Shown here in pieces: positions 16,455 through 25,013 of a stretch of 64,000 bases of DNA. Numbering within the stretch: position 1 is the stretch's first letter; each line of letters begins with the position of its first letter. The stretch comes from Hymenobacter sp. HSC-4F20 (GTDB lineage: Bacteria; Bacteroidota; Bacteroidia; Cytophagales; Hymenobacteraceae). The position numbers and the translations under genes were made by a program. The notes below the pieces were generated by a model, which was given only the letters and a program-made list of their open reading frames with translations, was not told the DNA's origin and did no database searches. The stretch covers positions 868,001 through 932,000 of the forward strand of contig NZ_JAHZTD010000002.1 in assembly GCF_019599275.1 (NCBI RefSeq), given 5' to 3'.

Positions 16455-17636
16455 ATGAGTAGCTACCTGTGTGCCATTGGCACGGCCAATCCGCCCCACC
16501 GCATTCCCCAACTCCAGATTGCCGACTTCATGGCCAGCGCCTTGCAGCTGGATCCGGCCGGTACACGCAAGCTCCGGGCGTTGTACCGCGTGTCGGGCAT
16601 TGGCCAGCGCTACACTGTCCTCCCCGACTACGGCCGGGCCACTGGCAGCTTTGAGTTTTTCCCCAATACCGTAGGGCTGGAGCCTTTTCCTTCGGTGGGC
16701 CAGCGCATGGCCGAGTACCGCCGCCACGCCCTCCCTCTCTCGGTGCAGGCGGTGCAGGGCTGCCTGCAGCAGCTGCCGGAAGTGTCCGTGACCAGCATTA
16801 CCCACCTGATTACCGTTAGCTGCACGGGCATGTACGCACCGGGCCTGGACATTGAGCTGGTGGCGGCCTTGGGCCTACCCAGCCACGTGCAGCGTACCTG
16901 CGTGAACTTTATGGGATGCTACGCCGCCGTCAATGCCCTGAAGCTGGCTGATGCCTTTTGCCGCGCCACCCCCGAAGCCCGGGTGCTGGTAGTATGCACC
17001 GAGTTGTGTACCCTGCATTTCCAGAAAAGTACGGAAGAAGATCATTTGGTGTCCAATGCCTTGTTTGGGGATGGCTCGGCGGCGGTATTGGTGCAGGGCC
17101 GCCCCCGCGAGCAGGGCCCGAGCCTGGCTCTCACGGCCTTTCACTGCGGCCTGGAGCCTGACGGCCACGCCGATATGGCCTGGCACATCAGCAATTTCGG
17201 CTTTGAAATGACCTTGTCGTCCTACGTGCCCCGCATGATTCAACAGGGTATTGGGCGGCTTACGGCCACCCTGCTGGCCGAACTACCAGTGGAGCTGGCC
17301 GATATCCGGGCGTTTGCCATCCATCCGGGCGGGCGGAAAATCCTGGAATCCATTGAACAGGCTCTGGGGCTGACCACCCACGACAACCGTTTTGCCTACC
17401 AGGTCCTGCGCGACTACGGCAATATGTCCTCGGCTACGGTGCTGTTCGTCCTGCAGGAGCTGTTGCACACCCTTACCGCCGCCGATGCGGGTGCCCCGGT
17501 GCTCAGCTTTGCCTTTGGGCCGGGCCTCACGCTGGAAGCCATGCTGCTAACCGTTGCCTGGGGTGAGGAAACACCTGCCCGACACCTGCACCACGTAGCC
17601 CAGCCAGTCCCCGCCACGGTTGTTGTGTCAGCCTAA
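16455..17636 (+). CDS. Type III polyketide synthase (chalcone/stilbene synthase family)
   Basis: A 393-aa ketosynthase homodimer-type enzyme. The catalytic triad is visible: C123 in SCTGMYAPGLD, H290 in AIHPGGRKIL and N323 in YGNMSSATV. The C-terminal GFGPG-like loop reads FAFGPGLTLEAML. Such enzymes condense an acyl-CoA starter with malonyl-CoA units to give alkylresorcinols, alkylpyrones or phloroglucinols. The N-terminus (ANPPHRIPQ) is typical of bacterial members. It is flanked on the same strand by a flavoprotein and a SAM methyltransferase, together a likely biosynthetic operon. Starter and product cannot be read from sequence by eye. Confidence 0.92.
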   Translation: MSSYLCAIGTANPPHRIPQLQIADFMASALQLDPAGTRKLRALYRVSGIGQRYTVLPDYGRATGSFEFFPNTVGLEPFPSVGQRMAEYRRHALPLSVQAVQGCLQQLPEVSVTSITHLITVSCTGMYAPGLDIELVAALGLPSHVQRTCVNFMGCYAAVNALKLADAFCRATPEARVLVVCTELCTLHFQKSTEEDHLVSNALFGDGSAAVLVQGRPREQGPSLALTAFHCGLEPDGHADMAWHISNFGFEMTLSSYVPRMIQQGIGRLTATLLAELPVELADIRAFAIHPGGRKILESIEQALGLTTHDNRFAYQVLRDYGNMSSATVLFVLQELLHTLTAADAGAPVLSFAFGPGLTLEAMLLTVAWGEETPARHLHHVAQPVPATVVVSA

Positions 17637-17693
17637 CCCTACCCCTCTTTCCCGGTTCCGTACCCCCTCTACCCTAGCTGCCGCCTCCCTGCC

Positions 17694-18404
17694 ATGCCCG
17701 ATTTTCGTTTCCGAGCCACGGAGCAGGAGCTGATGGATGACCTGACGCTGGCCTCCGATGAGTTGCGACAGAACCTGGAGGAGCTGGAGAGCATTAATAC
17801 GTGGCTCGGTGGCTACACACCCGTACTGCACGCCCTGGAGGAGCTGCGCCCCCGCTTCCCCTCGAACCGCCCCCTGCGCCTAGCCGACCTGGGCAGCGGC
17901 GGTGGCGACACCTTACGGCAGATTGCCCGCTGGGCCCGGCGCCAAGGCGTAGCCGTGGAGCTGACTGGCGTCGATGCCAACGCCTTTATGCTGGACTACG
18001 CCGCCAGCCGCAGCACCGGTTACCCCGAGATCCGCTACCAGCAGGCCGATATTTTCACCGCCGAGTTTCAGCAGCAGCCCTTTGATATACTGACTGCCAG
18101 CCTGTTCTGCCACCACTTCCCCGACGTGCAGTTGGCCACCTTACTGCGGCGCTGGCACCAGCAGGCCCGGGTGGCCGTCATCATCAACGATTTACACCGT
18201 CACTTCCTGGCCTATTACAGCATCCGGTGGCTTACGCGCCTGCTGGGCGGCTCCCGCCTCGTGCGCCACGATGCTCCCCTTTCCGTGGCCCGGGCCTTCA
18301 CCCGCCGCGACTGGCAGCAGTTACTCGCCAGCGCCGGCATTCGCCACTACCGCCTGCGCTGGCGCTGGGCCTTCCGCTGGCAGGTGATAATAGAGAGCCA
18401 ATAA
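17694..18404 (+). CDS. Class I SAM-dependent methyltransferase
   Basis: A 236-aa protein with motif I LADLGSGGGDTLRQIARW, an acidic motif II residue in LTGVDANAFML, and motif III/IV QQADIFTAE ... FDILTASLFCHHFPD. The N-terminal 50 residues (MDDLTLASDELRQNLEELE) are a helical cap seen with this subgroup. It follows the type III PKS gene by 57 nt and is very probably in the same operon, where it would methylate the polyketide ring or a hydroxyl. In the known Streptomyces srsABC pathway a PKS, methyltransferase and flavoprotein together make methylated alkylquinones; an analogous job here is inference. Confidence 0.85.
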   Translation: MPDFRFRATEQELMDDLTLASDELRQNLEELESINTWLGGYTPVLHALEELRPRFPSNRPLRLADLGSGGGDTLRQIARWARRQGVAVELTGVDANAFMLDYAASRSTGYPEIRYQQADIFTAEFQQQPFDILTASLFCHHFPDVQLATLLRRWHQQARVAVIINDLHRHFLAYYSIRWLTRLLGGSRLVRHDAPLSVARAFTRRDWQQLLASAGIRHYRLRWRWAFRWQVIIESQ

Positions 18405-18608
18405 GCCGGTGAGCGAGTGAGCTATTATGGCGCTGACCCAGGATGCCATCTATTCTTCACGCAGCACTACCCCGCAGGAACAGCACCACACTCTGATTAT
18501 CAGCACGAACGGAATGAACTCGTCAGGTGAGGAAGTGTATCACGCTGGATGGCGCCGCGCCGCTCGCCGTAATACAACGCACTACGTCACAAACTCGTCA
18601 TTTCATCC
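18405..18608. other. Convergent intergenic region
   Basis: About 200 bp between the methyltransferase and the convergent HDAC gene. No gene, strong hairpin or repeat seen. Confidence 0.4.
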
Positions 18609-19517
18609 TTACCCCCACAGCGCCGCCGCAGCGCGGAAGGTATTACTGTGGGCATCCACAATGTCGGCTATACGGGGGGAGTAGCCGCCGCCCATGCACA
18701 CGACTACCGGCAGGTTGTGCTGGTGACAGAGGCCCAGCACGTACTCGTCGCGGCGGCGGCAGCCGTCGCGGCTAAGGGCCAGGTGACCCAGCTTATCGGT
18801 GGCCAGCACATCTACGCCGCTAAGGTAAAACACGAAATCGGGCTGATGCTGGCTGAGCAAGCGGGGCAAGGTTTCGCGCAGCAGACGCAGGTAGGCCACG
18901 TCGTCGGTGCCGTCGGGCAGGGCCAGGTCCAAGTCGGAGTGCTCCTTGCGGTGGGGGTAGTTGCGGGCTCCGTGCATGGAGAAGGTAAACACGCGCGGCT
19001 CGGTCTGGAAGATGCTGGCGGTACCGTTACCCTGGTGCACATCCAAGTCTATAATGAGCACCCGCTGCACGCCTAGCTCCGGGTGGGCTAGCAGGTAGGC
19101 GGCTGCGGCAGCCTGGTCGTTGAGCAGGCAGAACCCCTCGCCCCGGGCACGGAAAGCGTGGTGGGTGCCGCCGGCAATGTTTAGGGCTACCCCATACTGG
19201 TGGGCCCGGCGGGCACACTCCAGCGTACCGCCCAAAATGGTGGTTTCCCGCGCTATTAGTTCGGGGCTCCACGGAAAGCCGGTGGCGCGCTCCTCGGCGC
19301 GGGTAAGCTGCCCGGCACTCAGGCGCTGGTAGTAGTCGGACTCGTGCACCCGCAGCATATCTACAACGGGGGGCGGCTGCGGGGTGAAAAAGGCGCTTTC
19401 CGGTACTATACCTTCCCGGAGCAGCTGCTCCGGCAACAGCTCGTACTTGAGCATGGGAAAGCGGTGGGTGGCTGGCAGCGGGTGAGCATAAAGCGGAGCC
19501 CAAGCAATAGAAATCAT
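18609..19517 (-). CDS. Histone deacetylase family amidohydrolase
   Basis: A 302-aa zinc hydrolase of the HDAC/AcuC superfamily. Visible active-site parts are the tandem His in GGTHHAFRARGEGFCLLND, the metal ligands in IIDLDVHQGNG, and SGVDVLATDKLGHLAL. Bacterial members deacetylate small molecules such as acetylpolyamines or protein lysines. The ATG at 19517 (MISIAWAPLYAHPLP) is chosen because it begins the conserved N-terminal strand; the frame upstream of it has no family match. It is convergent with the polyketide cassette and looks independent of it. Confidence 0.88.
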   Translation of the reverse strand: MISIAWAPLYAHPLPATHRFPMLKYELLPEQLLREGIVPESAFFTPQPPPVVDMLRVHESDYYQRLSAGQLTRAEERATGFPWSPELIARETTILGGTLECARRAHQYGVALNIAGGTHHAFRARGEGFCLLNDQAAAAAYLLAHPELGVQRVLIIDLDVHQGNGTASIFQTEPRVFTFSMHGARNYPHRKEHSDLDLALPDGTDDVAYLRLLRETLPRLLSQHQPDFVFYLSGVDVLATDKLGHLALSRDGCRRRDEYVLGLCHQHNLPVVVCMGGGYSPRIADIVDAHSNTFRAAAALWG

Positions 19518-19624
19518 AGCTCCGAACCTACGCAGGTGCCGCTGAAAAGTAACTGCCCGCACATGCCGCACACAAAAATAACCGCCTTCGCAAGCGGTTA
19601 TCTTCGGATTCGGGGGTTTTGACG

Positions 19625-19699
19625 TGGGGCGTACTGGGCTCGAACCAGTGACCCCTACCTTGTCGAGGTAGTGCTCTAAACCAACTGAGCTAACGCCCC
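19625..19699 (-). tRNA. tRNA-Val (anticodon GAC)
   Basis: A full cloverleaf can be drawn: acceptor GGGGCGT/ACGCCCC, D stem GCTC/GAGC, anticodon stem CTACC/GGTAG with loop TCGACAA, T arm ACTGG-TTCGAGC-CCAGT, discriminator A. The anticodon at loop positions 3-5 is GAC. CCA is not encoded. Position 33 reads C, where U is nearly universal. Confidence 0.85.
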
Positions 19700-19899
19700 G
19701 GCAAAACCACGTGGCGGCGGCCGTAAAGAGCCAAAGGTAATTTTTTACCGAAGATTATCCTTCCGGACTACGTACAAAATTTCTGCCTTTACTACCCAGG
19801 CGCTGTAACCTTCTGAGCCGCCGCAAGTATAGCGGCTTACCAACGCTACTTTATCCTTAGCAGGTAGCGCTTTTCTGCACTATTTCTCTCCCCTGCCCC

Positions 19900-20613
19900 A
19901 TGAAACACATTGCACTCCTAGCAGCCGGCTGCGCCCTGAGCGCCACCGCCCTGGCTCAAGCTCCTACCGAAACTCCTCGCGTCAGCGGCCTGCGTTCCTC
20001 CAACGACTACGCACCCGCTACCGGTAGCGACTCGCGCAACAATGGCTTCGGCATTAAAGGTGGCTTCACGGCCTCGAACTTCCGCGGCGACGACAAAAAG
20101 AACTTTGGCGACGAGGGTATCTATAATACCTTCCACGCTGGGGTGTACGCTCAGTTTGGCTTCAACGATAAGTTTTCCATCCAGCCGGAGGTACTCTACA
20201 GCCGCCAGGGCTTCAAGGGCGACAACCCTTCCACTACCTCGCAGGCGGGCACCTATACCACCCGCCTCGATTACGTGCAGGTACCCGTGCTGCTGGTGTA
20301 CAACTTCCTCGACAACGTGAGTGTGCACGTAGGCCCCCAGGTTTCCCTGCTCACGAAAGTGAAAGAAGGCGACGTGGAACGCAAGATTTCGGATGAGAAC
20401 AACACCTTTGGCTACAGCTACAACAGCCTCGACTACGGGGTAGCTGCTGGTGTAGAAGCTCGCGTAGGTCCGGCCCGCGTAGGAGGCCGCTACACGGCTG
20501 GCTTCGCCGATATTATTCAGGACCAGAACCTGGCCAAAACCGGCGCCAAAACCATCACCGACATCAAGAACGGTATGTTCCAGGTGTACGTGGGCATCGG
20601 TATTGCTAACTAG
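19900..20613 (+). CDS. Outer-membrane beta-barrel (porin family, PorT-like) protein
   Basis: A 237-aa exported protein with a signal peptide (residues 1-19, ending ATALAQA) and a disordered linker of about 25 residues. A compact barrel of alternating strands follows (FGIKGGFTASNFR, FHAGVYAQFGFNDKFSIQPE, VLYSRQGFKG, LDYVQVPVLLVYNF, VSVHVGPQVSLL, LDYGVAAGVEARVGPARVGG). It ends with a strand finishing FQVYVGIGIAN. The layout matches the OMP_b-brl_2 family, common in Bacteroidetes with unknown cargo. The ATG at 19900 begins the signal peptide. A terminator follows at 20633-20664. Confidence 0.82.
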   Translation: MKHIALLAAGCALSATALAQAPTETPRVSGLRSSNDYAPATGSDSRNNGFGIKGGFTASNFRGDDKKNFGDEGIYNTFHAGVYAQFGFNDKFSIQPEVLYSRQGFKGDNPSTTSQAGTYTTRLDYVQVPVLLVYNFLDNVSVHVGPQVSLLTKVKEGDVERKISDENNTFGYSYNSLDYGVAAGVEARVGPARVGGRYTAGFADIIQDQNLAKTGAKTITDIKNGMFQVYVGIGIAN

Positions 20614-20632
20614 TGCCCCTACTTGCTACCTC

Positions 20633-20664
20633 AAAAAGGAAGTCTCCCGAGGCTTCCTTTTTTT
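20633..20664 (+). terminator. Terminator of the beta-barrel gene
   Basis: AAAAAGGAAG ... CTTCCTTTTTTT stem and T-run after the stop at 20613. Confidence 0.7.
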
Positions 20665-20698
20665 ATGCGTGTCAGTTGAGCCGGCTACTGTGTTGCTT

Positions 20699-21211
20699 AT
20701 GAACTTTTTGTCCGTTCCGGCGGCATTACCCGCCATCAACCACGCCCGCGAACTGCTGGCCGAGCGCGGCATGGGCGTGCTCGGCGCCTGGGCTCTGCTG
20801 AATCTGGTGGTGAGCGGCTACTACGTGGCTCGCACCGACATCCGCACGGAAACGCACCATTTCCACCTCATGAATGTGGGCTGGAACGTGGTAAACGCCC
20901 TGCTGGCCGTATGGGGAATTTTGCGGGCTCACCCTCAGCAGGTGGCCGGCCTTACCCTACCCGCCAGCCTCGATGCTCAGTTTGCCTTCGAAAAATTGCT
21001 GCTCTTCAATGCGGGGCTCGATGTGGCCTACCTCTGCCTTGGTAGCTGGCTCCGGGCCCGGGCGGCCCATTCCGCCGCCGCCCGCCCGGAACGCTTAGCG
21101 GGCTTTGGGCGCTCCTTGTGGGTGCAGGGTGGGTTTCTGCTCCTTTTCGATGTGGGGCTGTACCTTCTCTACCACCGCTACGCGGCCGAGCTACTGGCTC
21201 TGGTGCCGTGA
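20699..21211 (+). CDS. Four-helix inner-membrane protein of unknown function (DUF6992-like)
   Basis: A 170-aa integral membrane protein with about four hydrophobic segments (GVLGAWALLNLVVSGYYVA; MNVGWNVVNALLAVWGI; LLLFNAGLDVAYLCLG; GGFLLLFDVGLYLLY). Conserved-looking polar residues lie in HFHLMNVGWNVVN and FEKLLLFNAGLDVAY. The ATG at 20699 is preferred to an earlier in-frame start inside the preceding terminator. No enzymatic motif is seen. The assignment to the DUF6992 group is by recall of the pattern only. Confidence 0.6.
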   Translation: MNFLSVPAALPAINHARELLAERGMGVLGAWALLNLVVSGYYVARTDIRTETHHFHLMNVGWNVVNALLAVWGILRAHPQQVAGLTLPASLDAQFAFEKLLLFNAGLDVAYLCLGSWLRARAAHSAAARPERLAGFGRSLWVQGGFLLLFDVGLYLLYHRYAAELLALVP

Positions 21212-21218
21212 GCAACAC

Positions 21219-21253
21219 AAAAAAGCTTCGCTAAACGGTTCAGCGGGCTTTTT
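21219..21253 (+). terminator. Terminator of the membrane protein gene
   Basis: AAAAAAGC stem with GCTTTTT after the stop at 21211; the stem includes G-T pairs. Confidence 0.55.
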
Positions 21254-21290
21254 ATGCAGGAAAAGCTGCTGACTTGTTAGCTCCAGGACT

Positions 21291-21560
21291 ATGAAGGCAA
21301 CTTACTACGCCGCTATCTGGTCTCTTTCTGCCTGCTCCCAGGCTCCAACTCTTACCCCCGAACAGCAGACGATTGCAGATTACTTAAACAGCACTGGTAA
21401 GGACGGGGAGCGATATGGGAATATATATTGGGACAAACCTCAACCATTTACTCGTAGAGACTCTGCTCGGTTGGCCTTTTTAGCTACGGGTGAATTTCAC
21501 CGGCGGCATGAGGCTAGAGACACGATACGTATTGGGACTACACTAGGAATTTCTTATTAG
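21291..21560 (+). CDS. Small putative lipoprotein, unknown
   Basis: An 89-aa protein with a short hydrophobic N-terminus and possible lipobox (SLSACSQ). A polar domain with TLTPEQQTIADYLNSTGKDG and ARLAFLATGEFHRRHE follows. It is richer in A+T than its neighbours. The signal region is shorter than usual and lacks a basic n-region beyond one Lys, so export is uncertain. I do not recognise a family. A shared hairpin lies at 21659-21698. Confidence 0.45.
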   Translation: MKATYYAAIWSLSACSQAPTLTPEQQTIADYLNSTGKDGERYGNIYWDKPQPFTRRDSARLAFLATGEFHRRHEARDTIRIGTTLGISY

Positions 21561-21658
21561 AAAAAGACAGCTTGCGAGCCTATCATTTTGATAGAACGGT
21601 GTTTATTCTGTACTGAAATGGGGCAGTAGAAACTATACCTTAGCACTGCTTATAAAGT

Positions 21659-21698
21659 AAAACGCCCTTCCGGCCCTATGGCTGGAAAGGCGTTTTAG
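21659..21698. terminator. Bidirectional terminator between convergent genes
   Basis: TAAAACGCC ... GGCGTTTTA stem lies between the small lipoprotein gene (plus) and the DJ-1 family gene (minus), with A/T runs on both sides. Confidence 0.7.
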
Positions 21699-21737
21699 CG
21701 TAGTTCGGCGGAAATCTTCCAGAGTAAGCCGGCAAGC

Positions 21738-22295
21738 TTACTTCTGGCCCACCAAAGCTTCCTTGATTTTCTCGTTGAAGTTAGGAATGTCCTGGGGGTT
21801 GCGGCTGGTAATGATGTTGCCATCTACTACCACCGTTTCGTCGATCCAATGACCGCCGGCGTTTTTTACGTCGGTTTTCAGGCTGGGCCAGCTGGTGAGC
21901 TGCTTGCCACGCACGGCGTCGGCCTCAATCAGGGTCCAGGGACCGTGGCAAATGGCTGCTACAGGCTTACCGGAGCGCACAAATTCGCCTATAAAACTTA
22001 CTACCTCGGGCTTGGTGCGCAGCACGTCGGGGTTGATTTGCCCGCCGGGCAGCACCAGGGCGTCGTAGTCGGCTACCTTCACCTCCCCAATAACCTTGTC
22101 CACGTCCACACTGTCGCCCCAGTCTTTTTCGTCCCAGCCCTTGATGGAGCCGCTTTTCAGGGAAATGACGTGGGTTTCGGCGCCCTCGCCCTCCAGAAAC
22201 TTCTTGGGCTTTTCCAGCTCCGACTGCTCAAAGCCGTCGGTGGCGACAATAGCTATTTTTTTACCCTTCAGGTCGTTGCTACCAAAAATACTCAT
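21738..22295 (-). CDS. DJ-1/PfpI family protein (class I glutamine amidotransferase-like)
   Basis: A 185-aa cytosolic protein of the PfpI/YhbO type. It has KKIAIVATDGFEQSELEKPK at the start, LVLPGGQINPDVLR, and the nucleophile elbow AAICHGPWTLIEADAVRGK containing the reactive Cys and neighbouring His. WIDETVVVDGNIITSRNPQD is the usual C-terminal block. Members act as protein or methylglyoxal deglycases or chaperones under stress. The ATG at 22295 (MSIFGSNDLKGK) is chosen because the extension upstream has no family counterpart. Confidence 0.9.
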   Translation of the reverse strand: MSIFGSNDLKGKKIAIVATDGFEQSELEKPKKFLEGEGAETHVISLKSGSIKGWDEKDWGDSVDVDKVIGEVKVADYDALVLPGGQINPDVLRTKPEVVSFIGEFVRSGKPVAAICHGPWTLIEADAVRGKQLTSWPSLKTDVKNAGGHWIDETVVVDGNIITSRNPQDIPNFNEKIKEALVGQK

Positions 22296-22320
22296 GCTAA
22301 AATGCAGGTTTAGGGAAAAC

Positions 22321-22356
22321 AAAGCCCCGGCCACGGGAGGTAGCCGGGGTTTTGTT
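22321..22356 (-). terminator. Terminator of the thioesterase gene
   Basis: GCCCCGGC/GCCGGGG stem; on the minus strand it is followed by CTTTGTTTT. Confidence 0.6.
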
Positions 22357-22404
22357 TAACGCGCGCCTCGCGCCAGAGTTGGCCTATCATTTTGGCATTA
22401 CGGC

Positions 22405-22923
22405 TCAGTCCTGCTCGTTTCGCTCGCGCTTAAGCTGCTTACGCAGGCGGCGCACCCGCTCGTCGAAGCCGTCAGGGTCGTAGCTGACCTCCTCCACGTC
22501 CAGCTTTTCGAGCATGTCCATCAGGTCGTCGGAGTGCTCGGTGCGGGTGCCGGCGGGCACCTTCACAAATGCCATTTCTGACCACAGCACTGCCTTGAGC
22601 CGCTGTCCGTCTTCGCTGAGCATCTGCATTTCCACCACCAGGTTGGAGTTATCGAAGTGGATGAGCTGGGTACGAATGCGCACTACCTCAGCGTGGCCGG
22701 CAGGCCGCAGATAGGCCAGCTGGTGCTTGGTAATCACCCAGCTAGCGCTTAACTCGCGGCTGACCTGGCCCAGGTTGAGGGCATAGTGCTGCATGGTGTG
22801 GTCCTCGCGGGCATTGAGGAAGTAGTCAAGGTAGCGGGCGTTGTTGAGGTGGCCCAGCATATCACAATCCTGAAACCGGATGCGGTGGGTGGTTTCGGGA
22901 GTTTTAATCAGAGGAGAAGCCAT
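22405..22923 (-). CDS. Acyl-CoA thioesterase, hotdog fold (4HBT family)
   Basis: A 172-aa hotdog-fold protein. The catalytic region IRFQDCDMLGHLNNARYLDY has the Asp-x-x-Gly-His-x-Asn arrangement of 4-hydroxybenzoyl-CoA thioesterases such as YbgC and FadM. Strands VVRIRTQLIHFDNSNLVVEM and AVLWSEMAFVKV follow, and a charged C-terminal helix (VRRLRKQLKRERNE) ends it. It should hydrolyse acyl-CoA esters; chain length is unknown. The ATG at 22923 is favoured because it begins close to the conserved core. A DUF3616 gene lies 66 nt upstream on the same strand. Confidence 0.85.
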   Translation of the reverse strand: MASPLIKTPETTHRIRFQDCDMLGHLNNARYLDYFLNAREDHTMQHYALNLGQVSRELSASWVITKHQLAYLRPAGHAEVVRIRTQLIHFDNSNLVVEMQMLSEDGQRLKAVLWSEMAFVKVPAGTRTEHSDDLMDMLEKLDVEEVSYDPDGFDERVRRLRKQLKRERNEQD

Positions 22924-22989
22924 GAAAAAGCACGGACTGGTTACGGGGTGCAAGGTAGGTAGCGGGCGCAGAAGAGCAGACCCGGCAAC

Positions 22990-24105
22990 TCACCCCTTCT
23001 GACTTGAGACTTTTACCCCATCGGCCAGTACCTGGTGGGCGGCGGGTTTGCGCGCGTCCGTGGGACTGTCGAAGACGATAAGCACGTGCTCATCATCGAG
23101 CAGGGCCATGCCCTCGGCTTTGTCCTGGCCGGCGGTAGGCCCGAAGCCGTGGGGCACGTCGAAGAGGCGCTCTAGCTTATTGGGCCCGACGAGGCTGTCC
23201 TCGGTGCAGCGTAGGGCATCAGACCAGCAGTACACGGCAATAGTACCGTCCAGGTCCATGGTGGGACCGGCCAGCAGCAGCAAATCGGTGCCGCGCTGGC
23301 GCAGCTCGCGCACGCCCATGCCACCCAAAGCCAGGAAGTGCTTTTTGTAGTAGGTTTCGGTGGCGCCGGGCAGCTCGCTCAGCCGCAGCCGGCCGTGTTT
23401 GTCCTCGCGGGGTAGCAATTCCAGCACCAGGGCCCAGCCGCGCAGCACGGGCCCGCGCAAGCCCACGAACAGGCGGCCGTCGGGGGCGCAGGCCAGCCCT
23501 TCAATGTCAAACCCGTTGTCTTTGCCCGGAATAGAGAGAAAGGGCTTGAGGTGGGCATCTGCGGCCAGCAGGTCGCGCAGGTCGTTGGAGTCGGCGGAGC
23601 CGCGGAGCTGGGCCGCCCGTAGGGTCTGGGCCGGGTCGGTAGGGTGCGGGGCTTCGCGGTGCAGCTCATAGTCGCCAGTGACGGGGTTACGCAGCAGCGG
23701 CACCCGGGCCAGCAGGTAGCGGTTGGCCTCCGATTTCACCTGGGCCAGGCGGGCAATTTCCTTGGCCGCGTCGGGGCCATCGGGGTCAGGCTTCTTGCGG
23801 GCCAGGCTGTGCGAGCCCACAATCCAGAGGTAATGCTCACTTTCGGCCAGGCCTTCAATGTCAATTTCCTCGCTCTTATCCGAAGGCAGGTCCAGCAGCT
23901 CAGTTAGCTCATAGGAGGTGTGCTGGCTGAACTCGCGCGGGCCCGTCAGGCGCAGCCGCTCGATGGACGTGCGCTCGTCGCAGCTCAGCCAGAGGTTGTC
24001 GCCGGTGCGCAACACCGACGACAGCCCGTCGCGCACGTGCTTGCCCGCGGCATTCAGACTGTGTTTCGAGTTAAAATGGAGGGTATAAGTCTGGCGACGC
24101 GGCAT
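22990..24105 (-). CDS. DUF3616 protein
   Basis: A 371-aa protein with the features of DUF3616: an N-terminal LSSVLRTGDNLWLSCDERT, EEIDIEGLAESEHYLWIVGSH, GFDIEGLACAPDGRLFVGLR, and a C-terminal AEGMALLDDEHVLIVFDSP. These blocks suggest a beta-propeller of repeated DIEGLA/EGMAL blades with phytase- or esterase-like layout. No signal peptide is visible, so it is probably cytoplasmic. The function is unknown. It lies 66 nt upstream of the thioesterase gene and may be cotranscribed. Confidence 0.78.
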   Translation of the reverse strand: MPRRQTYTLHFNSKHSLNAAGKHVRDGLSSVLRTGDNLWLSCDERTSIERLRLTGPREFSQHTSYELTELLDLPSDKSEEIDIEGLAESEHYLWIVGSHSLARKKPDPDGPDAAKEIARLAQVKSEANRYLLARVPLLRNPVTGDYELHREAPHPTDPAQTLRAAQLRGSADSNDLRDLLAADAHLKPFLSIPGKDNGFDIEGLACAPDGRLFVGLRGPVLRGWALVLELLPREDKHGRLRLSELPGATETYYKKHFLALGGMGVRELRQRGTDLLLLAGPTMDLDGTIAVYCWSDALRCTEDSLVGPNKLERLFDVPHGFGPTAGQDKAEGMALLDDEHVLIVFDSPTDARKPAAHQVLADGVKVSSQKG

Positions 24106-24175
24106 ACTGCAAAGGCGGGAAAGGATAGAGGAGTTTGTGGCAAACGTACCCGGCCGCCGAAGGTTGAGCCCGGCC

Positions 24176-24694
24176 TTACTCGCCGCAGCGCCGCCGTACC
24201 TGCTCTAGTTGCCGCAGTATGTCGCGGGCCACCGCCTCATTGGAGGTGTACAGGGGTAGCTCCAGGGTAGTACTGCTGGTGCCAGAGCCATTGGGGGCGG
24301 CGCGCTCCCGCTTTATTTTCACCTCGAAGTAGCGCCGGTTGGTTTTCTCGTCGAGGGCCGGGGCATAGGTCAGGGAGGTTACTTGGCTCCATTCTACTCC
24401 CAGCTTCAGCTCAAACTCTACTTTATCATCCGACTTCACGGCCCAGTCGGCTCCGTTTTTCTGGTGGCTTACCTGAAAAACCGCCGACTCGTTTTGCTTG
24501 CCTGCGGTGCGGTATTTCCGGATTATCTGCGTGAAATGGCAATTGTCCAGCAAGGCTTGCACTTCCGTTTCCGGGGCTGCCGGGTCGCGCATCAATTGGT
24601 TTAGCCGCTTGGTAAGAGCCGCATCCGACGATGCCGTTTGGGCGGAGGCCGCCGAGGCGGCCAGCAGGGCCGCAGCTAGGAATAGCGTTTTCAT
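24176..24694 (-). CDS. Secreted protein of unknown function
   Basis: A 172-aa exported protein with a clear signal peptide (LFLAAALLAASAASAQ). The mature part is polar, includes a single Cys early (LLDNCHFTQIIRKYR) and one at the C-terminus (QVRRRCGE), and has strand-like patterns (VEFELKLGVEWSQVTSLTYA, RRYFEVKIKRE). The two cysteines could form a disulphide. I do not recognise the family. It is followed by the DUF3616 gene on the same strand, 70 nt away. Confidence 0.55.
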   Translation of the reverse strand: MKTLFLAAALLAASAASAQTASSDAALTKRLNQLMRDPAAPETEVQALLDNCHFTQIIRKYRTAGKQNESAVFQVSHQKNGADWAVKSDDKVEFELKLGVEWSQVTSLTYAPALDEKTNRRYFEVKIKRERAAPNGSGTSSTTLELPLYTSNEAVARDILRQLEQVRRRCGE

Positions 24695-25013
24695 CAGGTT
24701 CCGGAAGGTAATAGTACACGCTGCCCACCGTACTTCGGCAGGCTCTTACCCGGCCAGATGGTATTCAGTATAAAAGGGTTGCCCAGCAGCGAGTGAGTAT
24801 TTGAGCAAGTAAGTGAAGTAGTTTCCTGGCCCAAACGCCGAACGGGAGCTACCCCGGCCGCTTCTCTACTCCCTACTAACGCGACAAGCCCCTACCGCCG
24901 GACGGGAAGCAAGGGCTTGTGCGGGTTACAAGGGGTAGGGCGGCCGTAAAGGAATAGCGTTACAGGGCTTTTTCTTTCTGACACCATTCAGTTACTCCTT
25001 CATCGTCTCACCA
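24695..25013. other. Intergenic region with one hairpin
   Basis: About 320 bp without a gene. It contains an imperfect stem with ACAAGCCC / GGGCTTGT arms near 24882-24920, plausibly a terminator for the Spy-like gene on the minus strand. Confidence 0.4.
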
